The notes: generated from the sequence alone by a model not told the origin. A stretch of DNA of 64,000 nt from Bog-473 sp963742035 (GCA_963742035.1 CAVUKH010000013.1:62001-126000), one strand, 5' to 3'; shown: positions 26,645 to 36,018, counted from the first letter of the stretch. Translations and numbers: made by a program.

Positions 26645-27613
26645 ATGACGTTGTACCCCACGGTCCTCGACCTCATCGGGAACACACCGATGATCGACAT
26701 CAGCGCGCTCAGCCCGAATCCCGCGGCGAGCATCTTCATGAAGCTCGAGGGGCAGAACCCGGGGGGATCGGTCAAGGACCGGGTCGCCCTCTCGCTCGTG
26801 GAGGACGCAGAGCGGGCCGGCGTGCTGGTCCCGGGTAAGCCGGACCAGGTGCTGATGGAGCCCACCTCGGGCAACACGGGCATCGGCCTCGCCATGGTGT
26901 GCAAGGTCAAGGGCTACACCCTCAAGGTGGTCATGCCGACCAACGTGTCGGTGGAGCGCCGCCAGCTCCTGGAGCTGTGGGGGGCGGAGATCATTGAATC
27001 CCCCGGCAGCGAGGGATCGAACGGTGCGGTGCGCATGGCCCGGGGCCTGGCCCAGGAGCACCCCGAGTGGGTCTTCCTCTACCAGTACGGCAATCCGGCC
27101 AATCCCAAGGCGCACTACGAAGGGACGGGGCCGGAGATCCTGCGGGACTGCCCAGGCATCACCCATTTCGTGGCCGGGCTCGGCACGTCGGGGACGCTGC
27201 TCGGCGTCGGGCGCTTCCTACGCGAGAAGCTGGGCGAATCGGTGCAGATCTGGGCCGTCGAGCCGCCGGCGGGGGAGATGGTCGACGGGCTGCGCAACCT
27301 CGACGACGGTTACATCCCTCCCATCTTCGAGAACCTCGGGGGCGCCGAGCTCTTGGACCGCAAGACGGTCGTGCGGCCGCGAGAGTCGATCGAGTGGACG
27401 CGGCGTCTGACCGATGTGGGGATCTTCGCCGGCATCTCGACGGGGGCGGCCCTGGCCGGCGCAGTCAAGTCCGCGGCGGCGCTGCCCGAGGGTGAGGCCG
27501 CCTCCATTGTGGTGGTGTCCGCCGACGGCGGGTGGAAGTACCTCTCGACCGGCGCCTGGACGGGCGATCTCGACGAGGTCACCGAGCGGGCCAAGGAGAT
27601 CATCTACTTCTAG
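26645..27613 (+). CDS. cysM: Cysteine synthase, CysO-dependent (O-phosphoserine sulfhydrylase type)
   Basis: A 322-residue fold-type II PLP enzyme. The PLP Lys is Lys44 in GGSVKDR; the substrate loop is TSGNTG (about 74-79); the phosphate-binding loop is GLGTSGTLLGVGR. In the mycobacterial homologue the acceptor is O-phosphoserine and the sulfur comes from thiocarboxylated CysO. It starts 22 nt after cysO, so the three genes form one operon for a route to cysteine independent of free sulfide. Confidence 0.93.
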   Translation: MTLYPTVLDLIGNTPMIDISALSPNPAASIFMKLEGQNPGGSVKDRVALSLVEDAERAGVLVPGKPDQVLMEPTSGNTGIGLAMVCKVKGYTLKVVMPTNVSVERRQLLELWGAEIIESPGSEGSNGAVRMARGLAQEHPEWVFLYQYGNPANPKAHYEGTGPEILRDCPGITHFVAGLGTSGTLLGVGRFLREKLGESVQIWAVEPPAGEMVDGLRNLDDGYIPPIFENLGGAELLDRKTVVRPRESIEWTRRLTDVGIFAGISTGAALAGAVKSAAALPEGEAASIVVVSADGGWKYLSTGAWTGDLDEVTERAKEIIYF

Positions 27614-27620
27614 CCCTGGT

Positions 27621-27662
27621 TCGCGTCACCTCGCGTCACCTCGCGTCACCTCCGCGTCACCC
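27621..27662. repeat. 10-bp tandem repeat after cysM
   Basis: TCGCGTCACC is repeated three times exactly and a fourth time with one extra C, starting 8 bp after the cysM stop. No hairpin is formed. Its role, if any, is unknown. Confidence 0.7.
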
Positions 27663-27859
27663 TCGGGAGGGCTGCGCCAGTGGCGCGAGCTCGGTGCCAC
27701 CCCTCCTCGCATCGTTCCGGCGACCTCGGGCCGCGGGCTCAAGGCGAGACGCCGTGCGGCCGATGACTCCGGCAGAGGAGCGCGGGCGACCCGGTGGGCA
27801 CGAGCCGGGCCCTCATCCCTGCGGCAGCGCACATGTACACACGACGTCACACCGGCAAC

Positions 27860-28020
27860 CTGTCGAAGCACCGGCGCGAGGCTCACGCCCTGACGCGTGA
27901 CGAGAGCTCCGAGCTCGCTCCCTTCTCGGACGTGGAGCTGCACGCCAAGCCGCTCGTGGCATTCGAGGCGCCTCCCGAGAACACCGCGCTGCCCGTGACA
28001 TGGGCATCGAGCAGCTCCTG
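27860..28020 (+). pseudogene. Duplicated fragment of the pilB N-terminal region
   Basis: The frame reads LTRDESSELAPFSDVELHAK then PLVAFEAPPENT. This aligns with LEREDGPELGPFTGTDAAEK and PLVPFEAPPVDT at the start of the following ATPase gene. The two stretches lie about 450 bp apart and share clear DNA similarity. The fragment has no ATPase sequence after it, so it is a truncated duplicate. The rest of 27663-28283 holds no gene I can support. Confidence 0.6.
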
Positions 28021-28283
28021 ATCCTGACGCCTCGCACTCCGCCGGGGCCCGAACGAGCCCCTGGCCGGCACCTGCGTGACGCACCCGCCGGCGTCGCCGT
28101 CACGTCGTCGAGCGTGGACCGGGCGGACCCGTGTCCGCTGCGTGATTCCAGGCACGGTCCGCCCTCCGATGGTCCCGGGTCGTCCGCTCAAGCGCGAGGG
28201 TGTTCCCGCCGACAATGGAGACACAAGGAGAGCGGGCGGAACCGGCGACTCGAGCCGCGGCCTGGAACCCGGCGCGAACCATC

Positions 28284-30122
28284 ATGAGAATTCGACGTAA
28301 GGAAGACAGCCCCTCGGAGCCGACCGGCGACACCCTCACGCTCGAGCGTGAGGACGGGCCGGAGCTGGGCCCGTTCACAGGGACCGACGCCGCCGAAAAG
28401 CCGCTGGTGCCCTTCGAGGCGCCTCCGGTCGACACGACCCCCACCCGCGGACGTCTGGGTCAGGTGCTGGTGTCACGGGGCGTCGTGACGGAGTCCCAGG
28501 TCGCCGCCGCGCTCAAGGCCCAGGCCGACTCGGGAAAGCGGCTGGGTGAGGTTCTCGTCGACATCGGCGCCCTGGACGAGCGGGGCCTGGCCGATGCGCT
28601 GGCGGACTTCTTCGGCATGCCGGTCACCGACCTCCGACGCGACACGCCGACGCCACAGGCGCTGGCGCTGGTCCCGGCGGAGATCGCCCGCGAGCACCTC
28701 GTCATCCCGCTGCGCGTCGACGAGGACGGGCTCCACGTGGCCGTGGCACAGCCGAGCGACGACCTGCGCTTCTTGTTGACCGACATCAGTGGCCAATCGG
28801 TCAGGCTCTCGTTGGCACCCATGACCGACATCCGCTGGGCGATCGACCGCAGCTACCAGGCCATCGACAGCGTGGGCAAGCTCGTGCAGGCCTTCGAAGC
28901 GGTGGAGACCACCCGCAAGCGCCCCGTCGTCGAGTCGGACACACCCACGGTCGTCTCCGAGAACGCGCCGGTGGTGCAGGTCGTCGACAACATCTTGACC
29001 CAGGCGGTGCGTGACAGAGCGTCCGACGTGCACATCGAGCCGTCACAGGACGTGATCTACGTGCGCTTCCGCATCGACGGTGCGCTCAAGGACGTGCTGG
29101 AGCTCCCGAGCGCCATGGGCATCGGGCTGGTCAGCCGGATCAAGATCATGGCGGAGATCAACATCGTGGAGAAGCGCCGTTCGCAGGACGGCCAGTTCAC
29201 CACCACCATCGACGGGAAGGACACCGACGTCCGCGTGGCGACGGTCGCAACCATTTGGGGCGAGAAGGTCGTCATGCGGATTCTGGACAAGAACCGTTCG
29301 GTGCTCCGCCTCAACGACCTCGGCATGCCGACCGACACGCACGCGGCCTATTCCAAGCTGGTGCGGGCTCCCTTCGGCATGGTGCTGTGCGCCGGCCCGA
29401 CGGGAAGCGGGAAGACGACGACGCTCTACGCGACGCTCACCGAGGTCAGCGACCGCGCCCGCAACGTCATGACGATTGAGGACCCGGTCGAGTTCGTCTT
29501 CCCCAAAATCAACCAGATCCAGACCAACGAGCAGGCCGGACTGACTTTCGCCACCGGGCTCAAGTCGATTCTGCGCCAGGACCCCGACGTGATCCTCGTC
29601 GGCGAGATCCGTGACGTCGAGACGGCCCGCATCGCCGTGCAATCCGCCCTCACGGGTCACTTCGTCCTCTCGTCCCTGCACGGGAACGACTCCGTCTCCG
29701 CTCTGCACCGCTTCCTCGACATGGGGATCGAGTCCTTCCTGATTGCCTCGTCCGTCATCGCCGTGGTCGGTCAGCGCCTGGTGCGTCGGATCTGTCCCTC
29801 CTGCAAGACCTCCTACACGCCGACTCAGGAGGAGCTCACCTTCTACGAGGAGAGTGGGGGCGAGCCGAAGTCGGACTTCTGCATCGGCGCGGGGTGCAAC
29901 TACTGCGGGCACACCGGCTACCTCGATCGGATCGGCGTCTACGAGCTGCTGCAGATGACGCCGGAGATCAAGCGCCTCATTGTGGGCTGGGCCACGCAGG
30001 ACGAGTTGCGCCGGCAGGCCCAGAAGCAGGGCATGCGCTCGCTGCGCGACGAGGCGCTCAACCTCGTGCTGGAAGACACCACGACCATCGCCGAGGTGAT
30101 CCGCAGCGTCTACGGCATGTAG
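28284..30122 (+). CDS. pilB: Type II/IV secretion assembly ATPase (PilB/GspE)
   Basis: A 612-residue hexameric ATPase that drives pilus or pseudopilus assembly. The MshEN-type N-terminal domain (RLGQVLVSRGVVTESQ, RLGEVLVDIGALDERG) is a known c-di-GMP-binding module. The core has Walker A GPTGSGKT at about 371-378, an Asp box, Walker B DVILVGEIRD near 437, and the zinc tetracysteine motif CPSC (about 504) with CNYC (about 538). No other pilus gene is in the window, so its partners lie elsewhere. The start is uncertain: no clear ribosome binding site, and the frame is open to 28200. Confidence 0.9.
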   Translation: MRIRRKEDSPSEPTGDTLTLEREDGPELGPFTGTDAAEKPLVPFEAPPVDTTPTRGRLGQVLVSRGVVTESQVAAALKAQADSGKRLGEVLVDIGALDERGLADALADFFGMPVTDLRRDTPTPQALALVPAEIAREHLVIPLRVDEDGLHVAVAQPSDDLRFLLTDISGQSVRLSLAPMTDIRWAIDRSYQAIDSVGKLVQAFEAVETTRKRPVVESDTPTVVSENAPVVQVVDNILTQAVRDRASDVHIEPSQDVIYVRFRIDGALKDVLELPSAMGIGLVSRIKIMAEINIVEKRRSQDGQFTTTIDGKDTDVRVATVATIWGEKVVMRILDKNRSVLRLNDLGMPTDTHAAYSKLVRAPFGMVLCAGPTGSGKTTTLYATLTEVSDRARNVMTIEDPVEFVFPKINQIQTNEQAGLTFATGLKSILRQDPDVILVGEIRDVETARIAVQSALTGHFVLSSLHGNDSVSALHRFLDMGIESFLIASSVIAVVGQRLVRRICPSCKTSYTPTQEELTFYEESGGEPKSDFCIGAGCNYCGHTGYLDRIGVYELLQMTPEIKRLIVGWATQDELRRQAQKQGMRSLRDEALNLVLEDTTTIAEVIRSVYGM

Positions 30123-30130
30123 GTCGGCTC

Positions 30131-30155
30131 GGCGCGCCGCCCTGGGTGGCGCGCC
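30131..30155. terminator. Hairpin between convergent pilB and DUF1697 genes
   Basis: GGCGCGCC at 30131-30138 and again at 30148-30155 (self-complementary) can form an 8-bp GC stem with a 9-nt loop just after the pilB stop. There is no T-run. A bidirectional terminator is likely from its position. Confidence 0.45.
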
Positions 30156-30167
30156 CTGTGATCCGGT

Positions 30168-30707
30168 TCACCGCGCGGCCAACTCGCAGAGCTTGGTCAC
30201 CGTGTTCCAGTTCCTGGTCGTGCTGACGACGCCGAGCCTTCTCTCCAGGAAGCTGCCGGTGTACTTGGTGTTGGCGTAGCCGTCGGGCGTGTGCACGTAG
30301 ACCTCTCTCCCGTCGACCACGAGCTCGTCGCGGCCACTGGCCGGGAGGTCCAGCGCGTCGAGGGCGGCTTTGGGGGGCACGGTGGCCAGGAAGGTCACGT
30401 GGTGGCGCCCCGGGTCGGCACCGGCCTTGGCGTAAGGGCTCGAGATGCCCACGCGCTGCAGATCGGTCACGCTGCGGAGGATCACGGCCGGCGAGTCCCC
30501 GAACTCCTCGGCCAGATGCTGCTCAATGGCCGTGGCGATGCCCGGCTCGCTCCGGGACCCGGTTGAGAAGAGGACGTTCCCCGTCTGGATGTACGTCGTG
30601 ACACCTGTGTACCCCAAGGCGTCGAAGGCGGCGCGCAGCTCGTCCATGGCGACGCGGCCGTGGCCGGCGACGTTGACACTCCGGAGCAGGGCCACATAGC
30701 GGGGCAT
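30168..30707 (-). CDS. DUF1697 family protein
   Basis: A 179-residue protein of DUF1697, common in bacteria and of unknown function. The family motifs are MPRYVALLRSVNVAG, LGYTGVTTYIQTGNVLFST, YAKAGADPGRHHVTFL and the C-terminal TTRNWNTVTKL. It is convergent with pilB and follows the flavoenzyme gene by 9 bp on the same strand, so it may be co-transcribed with it. Confidence 0.92.
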   Translation of the reverse strand: MPRYVALLRSVNVAGHGRVAMDELRAAFDALGYTGVTTYIQTGNVLFSTGSRSEPGIATAIEQHLAEEFGDSPAVILRSVTDLQRVGISSPYAKAGADPGRHHVTFLATVPPKAALDALDLPASGRDELVVDGREVYVHTPDGYANTKYTGSFLERRLGVVSTTRNWNTVTKLCELAAR

Positions 30708-30716
30708 CTGCGCAAC

Positions 30717-31865
30717 CTACCGGGACCCCGCGGGTGACCCGTCGCTGTCGGGCGGCACTCGCCGCAGCCTGAAACGCGCCAGGTCCACCTCCGGTCGGCG
30801 ACCCTCGGCCAGGTCCGCCAGCAACTCGCCGAGGAGCGGGCCGAACTTGAAGGCGTGGCCGCTGGTGCCGCAGCCGACGACGACCCGGTCCACCCGGTCG
30901 AGCACGAAGTCGGAGTCGGCAGAGTTGTCGTACACGCAGCGCTCCGTGGCCACGGGCTCGGGGTCGAGTGAGGGCAGCAGGCGCGCCACGGCGTCGGTGA
31001 GGTGGGAGAGAAGCGCAGGGTTGTCCCGCCCGAGCGGAGCCGGGTCGGACGGATCGAAGGCCTGGAGCGGCGGGCCCGGCGTGTGGTGGGACACCTTGTA
31101 GGTGCCGCCGTGGGGTCCCCCGTCGGGCACCGGCAAGCCATAGAGCATGTCGTCGCCCCATTCGATGAACACCGGTGGGACCGCGCCGGGCACCCGGGGC
31201 GCGAAATAGGCCACCTGGGGCAGTGAGGGCGGGGCCACCGCGGTGGTCGGGGCATCGACGAGCCCGAGTGAGGCCGGTCCGGCACACACGACGACGATGT
31301 CACTCCGCAGGGCGGTGCCCTCGGCCGTCTCGACGGTGACCGAGCCGGGGCCCTGGCGGAGTGCAGTCACTGCCGTCCCGGTACGGAGGTCGAAGTCACC
31401 CGTCTCCATGAAGGCGCGGAGGCAGGCATCGGCCGCCAGCACGCCCGAGTCCGGTTCCACCAGCACCGTTCCCGTCGTGGCGATTCCCGGGAAGCGCCGT
31501 GTCGCCTCCTCGGGCGAGACGTGTTCGACCGGTGCACCGGCGGCGTCGAGGGCCTCGGCGATGGCGCGCACCGTCGCGTCGTCGCCCAGCGTGACCTGGC
31601 CGGTCACGTGGAGCAGCTGCCGACCGCTGGCCGCCTCGAGCTCGCGCCAGCGGATGCCGGCCAGCATCGCCATCGCGACCGCGTGGGGTTCGGGATAGCC
31701 AAGGCGGAAGATCCGCGCGTCGCCCTTGGAGCCCGAACGCTCGTGGCCGGGCGCCCCGGCCGCCTCCACGACCGTCACCTTCCAGTTCCGGCGGGCCAGG
31801 GCCCACGCGCTCGAGAGGCCCAGCAGCCCGGCGCCGACCACGAGGCAGTGACGGTCGTCGGGCAC
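30717..31865 (-). CDS. FAD-dependent oxidase (sarcosine / N-methyltryptophan oxidase type)
   Basis: A 382-residue flavoprotein. The Rossmann motif VVGAGLLGLSSAWALARR (about 9-26) binds FAD. RSGSKGDARIFRLGYPEP matches the MSOX active-site arm. CVYDNSADSDFVLD carries the Cys to which FAD is covalently linked in monomeric sarcosine oxidase. GCGTSGHAFKFGP is the conserved C-terminal flavin loop. The reaction would be oxidation of a secondary amine or N-methyl amino acid with release of hydrogen peroxide. Start GTG at 31865. Confidence 0.88.
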   Translation of the reverse strand: MPDDRHCLVVGAGLLGLSSAWALARRNWKVTVVEAAGAPGHERSGSKGDARIFRLGYPEPHAVAMAMLAGIRWRELEAASGRQLLHVTGQVTLGDDATVRAIAEALDAAGAPVEHVSPEEATRRFPGIATTGTVLVEPDSGVLAADACLRAFMETGDFDLRTGTAVTALRQGPGSVTVETAEGTALRSDIVVVCAGPASLGLVDAPTTAVAPPSLPQVAYFAPRVPGAVPPVFIEWGDDMLYGLPVPDGGPHGGTYKVSHHTPGPPLQAFDPSDPAPLGRDNPALLSHLTDAVARLLPSLDPEPVATERCVYDNSADSDFVLDRVDRVVVGCGTSGHAFKFGPLLGELLADLAEGRRPEVDLARFRLRRVPPDSDGSPAGSR

Positions 31866-31935
31866 GGACGTCGATCATAGGAACGGACGTGCGGGACCAC
31901 GGTTTCGCAGGGGTCCGGCGGTACGCTCAGCTGCA

Positions 31936-34032
31936 GTGACGAGCGGGATGGTGTCGACGCCCCCGGTGCACGACACCAGTCCAGGTGCTCCCGAACGGCT
32001 CGACGGAACCGAGCAGCCCGACGGAGCCGACGAGCCGGACGCCCCGCCGCCGCCGTCCGAGATCGGCGCCGCCCGACGGATCCTGCACACGTTCGGCTTC
32101 CATGTCGCTGCCCTGGCCGCGTTCACCGTGCCCGCGGTCGTCGTGTGGTGGCACGTGTGGTCGGGCCACCCGGCGTCGGCCCTCACCTGCGGCTGCGGCG
32201 ACCCGGCCCAGGAGGTGTGGTTCATGGCCTGGCCCGCATGGGCCATCAGCCACCTGCACAGCGTGTTCTTCTCGGGCGCGGTCAACGTGCCCCACGGGGC
32301 CAATCTGCTTTCGAACACGTCGGGACCGCTGATCGGTGTCGTCCTGGCGCCGGTCACGTGGGCCTTCGGTCCCGTCACCGCCACCAACGTCGCGCTGACC
32401 CTGGCCCCGGCGCTGAGCGCCTGGGCCTGCTTCGCCGCCGTCCGGCCGCTCGTTCGCTGGAAGGGGGGCGCGATCCCGGCGGCGCTGGTCTACGGCTACT
32501 CGTCGGCCATCGTCACGTCACTGGCCTTCGGCCACGTGTCGGTGACGGTGCTGGTCATTCCGCCGTTCCTGTTCACCACGCTGTACGAGATCGTGATCCG
32601 TCAGGAGCATTCGGTCCGTCGCGACGGGCTCCTTCTGGCCGCTCTCCTCGTGGCGCAGTTCTTCATTTCGCCCGAGATCCTCGTGATGTGCCTGTTGCTG
32701 GGGGTCTTCGGCCTGCTCGCAGTAGCGGTGGTGGGCTGGCGCCAGGCGCGGGCGCGTGCGGGCCACGCCCTGCCCGCGCTGGGACTCGCGGTCGGTGTGA
32801 CGCTGGTCCTGCTGGCCTATCCCACCTGGTACGGATTGGCCGGGCCCCAGGCCGTGACCGGCGTGCTGTTCGCGCTGGCCCCGATCACGGGGGTGCCGCT
32901 CTCGGGACTCCTGGTGCCGGGACGCTACGGGGCACGCGCCAACGGGTACGTCCGGTTCGGCGGCTACCTGGGTCGGAACGGGCCGCCACCCGACTTCGTG
33001 GGGTGGGGCGTGGCCCTGGCCGCGGTGGGCTCCCTCGTCGTCGCCCGCCGCCGCCTGCTCGCCTGGTTGCTGTTGCTCCTGGCGGCCGCCACGTTCTGGC
33101 TGGCGCTGGGCGCGTATCTGATCAGCGGGCCCTCGTGGCTCGGGCGGCCGTGGCTGCCCTGGCGCGCGCTGTCGACCTTGCCGGTCCTGAAAGAGATCCT
33201 GCCCGATCAGTTCGTGCCGCTGCTCACGCTGTTCCTGGCCTTCTTGCTCGCGGTCGGCCTCGATGCGCTCCACGATGCCATCGGACGACACGACCCTGTC
33301 GGTCGACACGCAGCCTTCACGACGCGGAACAGCTCCGCGCTCACCGCCGTGGCCACGCTGGCCGTCGCCGCCGTCGCCCTGGTGCCGGTCTTCCTCACCT
33401 TCGAGACGCCGCTCCGGGTGGTGCGGGTGCATACCCCGCCGTATCTGCGCACCTTGGCGGCGGCGACGGGGTCGGCGGGGTCGGCGTCAGTGCCGGCGGG
33501 GTCGGCGTCGGTGCCGGCGGGTCACGTGGTCTTGACCGTGCCCTTCGCCGTCTCGGGTTCCACGGAACCGATGCTGTGGCAGGCCATGCAGGGCATGGGC
33601 TTCCGACTGGCCGGGGCCGCGCTCAAGACTCCCGATGCGACGGGAGCGCCGGTCGGGTCGGGCCCTCCGGGGTCGGCCCGCCGGATCCTCACCGATCTGA
33701 CGATCAGCGGGCAGGCACTGCCGACGGGGACGTCCGCCCAGCTGGCGACGGTCCGCAGTGCCCTGCGTGCCTGGCAGGTGGATCGCGTCGTCATCGCCGG
33801 CGCCAGCCGCGACCCGGTCTACGCGTCGGGGTTCTTCACCGCCGCGCTGGGCGTGGCGCCCGTCTACGAGGAGCGGGCCTGGGCGTGGACGCTGCCGCCG
33901 GGCGAGCCGTTGGCGCAGCCCATCACGGGGAGCACCCTGTCGGCGTGCCGGGTCTACGCAGGGTCGCCGAGCGAGCGCCACGAGCCCCTGGCCATGTCGC
34001 GCTGCGTCCTCCTGGCAACCGGCGGCGCCTGA
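31936..34032 (+). CDS. Multi-pass membrane protein (GT-C-like), paralogue of the gene at 52387-54240
   Basis: A 698-residue protein with an acidic Pro-rich N-terminus (about 1-45), about 11-12 transmembrane helices (about 55-470) and an extracytoplasmic C-terminal domain (about 480-698). The first loop has QEVWFMAWPAWAISHLHSVF and NVPHGANLLSNTSGPLIGVV. The layout fits GT-C-type lipid-linked sugar transferases, but no catalytic motif can be named. The C-terminal part has SEPMLWQAMQGM-like text, also found in the second copy (SMLWQAMANMQF). GTG start, with an ATG 12 nt later as alternative. It stands alone. Confidence 0.75.
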   Translation: MTSGMVSTPPVHDTSPGAPERLDGTEQPDGADEPDAPPPPSEIGAARRILHTFGFHVAALAAFTVPAVVVWWHVWSGHPASALTCGCGDPAQEVWFMAWPAWAISHLHSVFFSGAVNVPHGANLLSNTSGPLIGVVLAPVTWAFGPVTATNVALTLAPALSAWACFAAVRPLVRWKGGAIPAALVYGYSSAIVTSLAFGHVSVTVLVIPPFLFTTLYEIVIRQEHSVRRDGLLLAALLVAQFFISPEILVMCLLLGVFGLLAVAVVGWRQARARAGHALPALGLAVGVTLVLLAYPTWYGLAGPQAVTGVLFALAPITGVPLSGLLVPGRYGARANGYVRFGGYLGRNGPPPDFVGWGVALAAVGSLVVARRRLLAWLLLLLAAATFWLALGAYLISGPSWLGRPWLPWRALSTLPVLKEILPDQFVPLLTLFLAFLLAVGLDALHDAIGRHDPVGRHAAFTTRNSSALTAVATLAVAAVALVPVFLTFETPLRVVRVHTPPYLRTLAAATGSAGSASVPAGSASVPAGHVVLTVPFAVSGSTEPMLWQAMQGMGFRLAGAALKTPDATGAPVGSGPPGSARRILTDLTISGQALPTGTSAQLATVRSALRAWQVDRVVIAGASRDPVYASGFFTAALGVAPVYEERAWAWTLPPGEPLAQPITGSTLSACRVYAGSPSERHEPLAMSRCVLLATGGA

Positions 34033-34106
34033 ACGCCGCTCCGCGGTGACGCCCTCGGCGGCCGGCGCTCGGAGGGCGGCACCGGCTCGGTCCTAGGCTT
34101 CAGGGT

Positions 34107-34541
34107 GTGCAGCCCATTCCCCACATCTCCATCCCGGTGCGTGACATCGACGAGGCACGCGACTTCTACGTGCATTTGCTCGGGTGCCAGTCGGGACGGG
34201 CCCGTGCCGGCTTCACCGACGTGTGGTTCTTCGGCATGCAGATCACGCTGCAGGACCGTCCACAGGAGGTGACCGGCCAGACGGCCGAGAGCGCGCGCCA
34301 TTTCGGTGTCACGCTCGGACGTGACGACTTCGACGCCGTGGTCTCCCGCCTGGCCTCCTGCGCCGTCGACTGGTTGGTCCCGGTGTCGACCGACGACGAG
34401 GGCGAGCCCACCGAGCAGACGAAGGCGAAAATCGCCGACCCCAGCGGCAACGTGATTGAGTTCAAGACCTACTGCGACGTCGACGCCGCCCTGGAGATCT
34501 CGACGCACTCCTATCCGGAGGCCTTCGCGCACGGAAACTGA
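34107..34541 (+). CDS. VOC-family (glyoxalase-like) protein
   Basis: A 144-residue protein of the vicinal oxygen chelate fold with two beta-alpha-beta-beta-beta modules. It starts with PIPHISIPVRDIDEARDFYV (a metal His) and ends with KIADPSGNVIEFKTY, carrying the Glu ligand of the second module. Family members include glyoxalases, dioxygenases and resistance proteins; the substrate is not predictable. It precedes rph by 54 bp on the same strand. Confidence 0.88.
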   Translation: MQPIPHISIPVRDIDEARDFYVHLLGCQSGRARAGFTDVWFFGMQITLQDRPQEVTGQTAESARHFGVTLGRDDFDAVVSRLASCAVDWLVPVSTDDEGEPTEQTKAKIADPSGNVIEFKTYCDVDAALEISTHSYPEAFAHGN

Positions 34542-34595
34542 GTGGCCTACGGTGTCCGTGGGGGCCGGGCAGAGCGCGGAAGCGAGAGGAGTGCA

Positions 34596-35363
34596 GTGGG
34601 AGCACAGGACACGAGTGGAGACCCCCGCACGGCGCGGCAGGACGGGCGCGCCGTCGACCAGTTACGGCCCGTGCGGTTCGACCGTGACTACACGGTCATG
34701 GCCCCCGGGTCGGTGCTGGTGACATTCGGGCAGACCAAGGTGCTGTGCACCGCGTCCGTCGAGGAGAGGGTGCCGCCGTGGATGCGCGGCACCGGTCGCG
34801 GGTGGGTCACCGCGGAGTACTCCATGTTGCCGGGCTCGACACCCGAGCGGGCCTCCCGCGAGGCGGCCAAGGGAAAGCAGTCGGGGCGGACACAGGAGAT
34901 CCAGCGGCTGATCGCCCGCTCGTTGCGGGCCGTGTGCGACCTGGTGACGTTGGGCGAAGTCCAGATCACGGTCGACTGCGACGCGCTGCAGGCCGACGGC
35001 GGTACGCGTACCGCGTCCATCTGCGGTGCCTACGTCGCGCTGCACGACGCCTGCACCCGCTTGGTGCAGGCCGGGACGATCAGCACCCACCCCCTCACGG
35101 ACTCGGTGGCCGCCGTCTCGGTCGGGATCATTGACGGGGTGCCGATGCTGGACCTGCCCTACGTGGAGGACTCCCGGGCCGAGGTGGACATGAACGTCGT
35201 CATGACCGGTGCCGGGCGTTTCGTCGAGGTGCAGGGCACGGCCGAGGGCATGGCGTTCACCCGGGGCGAGCTCGACACGCTGCTGGGCCTGGCCGAGAGC
35301 GGGATCAAGGAGCTGACCGAACTGCAGACGGCCGTGTTGGCCGAGGCGCCACCGCGGCGGTGA
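34596..35363 (+). CDS. rph: Ribonuclease PH
   Basis: A 255-residue phosphorolytic exoribonuclease that trims tRNA 3' ends. Motifs are RPVRFDRDYTVMAPGSVLV, GRGWVTAEYSMLPGST, the Arg-rich GRTQEIQRLIARSLR, TVDCDALQADGGTRTASICG and the C-terminal TRGELDTLLGLAESG. The GTG at 34596 has AGGAG upstream; the frame is open to 34542, but that adds no conserved sequence. It overlaps rdgB by 4 nt, a pairing widespread in bacteria. Confidence 0.96.
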   Translation: MGAQDTSGDPRTARQDGRAVDQLRPVRFDRDYTVMAPGSVLVTFGQTKVLCTASVEERVPPWMRGTGRGWVTAEYSMLPGSTPERASREAAKGKQSGRTQEIQRLIARSLRAVCDLVTLGEVQITVDCDALQADGGTRTASICGAYVALHDACTRLVQAGTISTHPLTDSVAAVSVGIIDGVPMLDLPYVEDSRAEVDMNVVMTGAGRFVEVQGTAEGMAFTRGELDTLLGLAESGIKELTELQTAVLAEAPPRR

Positions 35364-35992
35364 GCGGCCCGGGTGGTGTCGGGCCGCTACGGCTCGTGCT
35401 GGCCTCGGCCAATCCGGACAAGGTCAAGGAGATCGTCGCCGTACTGGCGGGCTCCCTGGCGGTGGAGCTGGTGCCGCGCCCGGCGTCCGTGCCCGAGGTG
35501 GTGGAGGACGCCGACACGCTCCTCGGCAACGCCCGCCTGAAGGCACGCGCGCTGGTGGCGGCGACGGGGACGGCGGCGGTGGCCGACGACACCGGGCTGG
35601 AGGTGGACGCCCTCGGAGGTGCTCCCGGGGTGTTCTCGGCCCGTTACGCCGGTGAGGCCGCGACCTATGCCGACAACGTGGCGAAGCTGCTGCGCGAGCT
35701 CCGGGCCCGCCGCGACGGCGGCGGGGCGCGGCGCGCCTCCTTCAAGACGGTGGCCCTGGCGGCCTTTCCCGACGGCTCGGAGGTGTGGGCCGAGGGCGTG
35801 CTGGCGGGGACCATCGCCAAGGAGGGGCGAGGGACCAACGGCTTCGGGTACGACCCCGTCTTCGTGCCCGAGGGTGGGGACGGGCGTACCTTCGCCGAGA
35901 TGCGGCCGGAGGAGAAGGACGCCGTGTCGCACAGGGGCCGCGCCTTCCGGGCTCTCGCCACCGCACTGGCTCAGCGGTCCGAGGCGCCGTAG
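35360..35992 (+). CDS. rdgB: Non-canonical purine NTP pyrophosphatase (HAM1/RdgB)
   Basis: A 210-residue XTP/dITP diphosphatase that removes deaminated purine nucleotides. The signature SANPDKVKEI lies at the N-terminus, ADDTGLEVDALGGAPGVFSA in the middle and GYDPVFVPEG with SHRGRAF at the end, all typical of the family. GTG start overlapping the rph stop, so the two are translated together. Confidence 0.95.
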   Translation: MSGPGGVGPLRLVLASANPDKVKEIVAVLAGSLAVELVPRPASVPEVVEDADTLLGNARLKARALVAATGTAAVADDTGLEVDALGGAPGVFSARYAGEAATYADNVAKLLRELRARRDGGGARRASFKTVALAAFPDGSEVWAEGVLAGTIAKEGRGTNGFGYDPVFVPEGGDGRTFAEMRPEEKDAVSHRGRAFRALATALAQRSEAP

Positions 35993-36018
35993 CCGGGGTG
36001 TTGTCACATTGCGACGAC

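Noticed and set aside
32145..34049. 634-residue open frame overlapping the membrane protein
   Set aside because: Arg/Gly-rich alternate frame with no membrane segments or domains; the 31936 frame has a coherent multi-helix protein.
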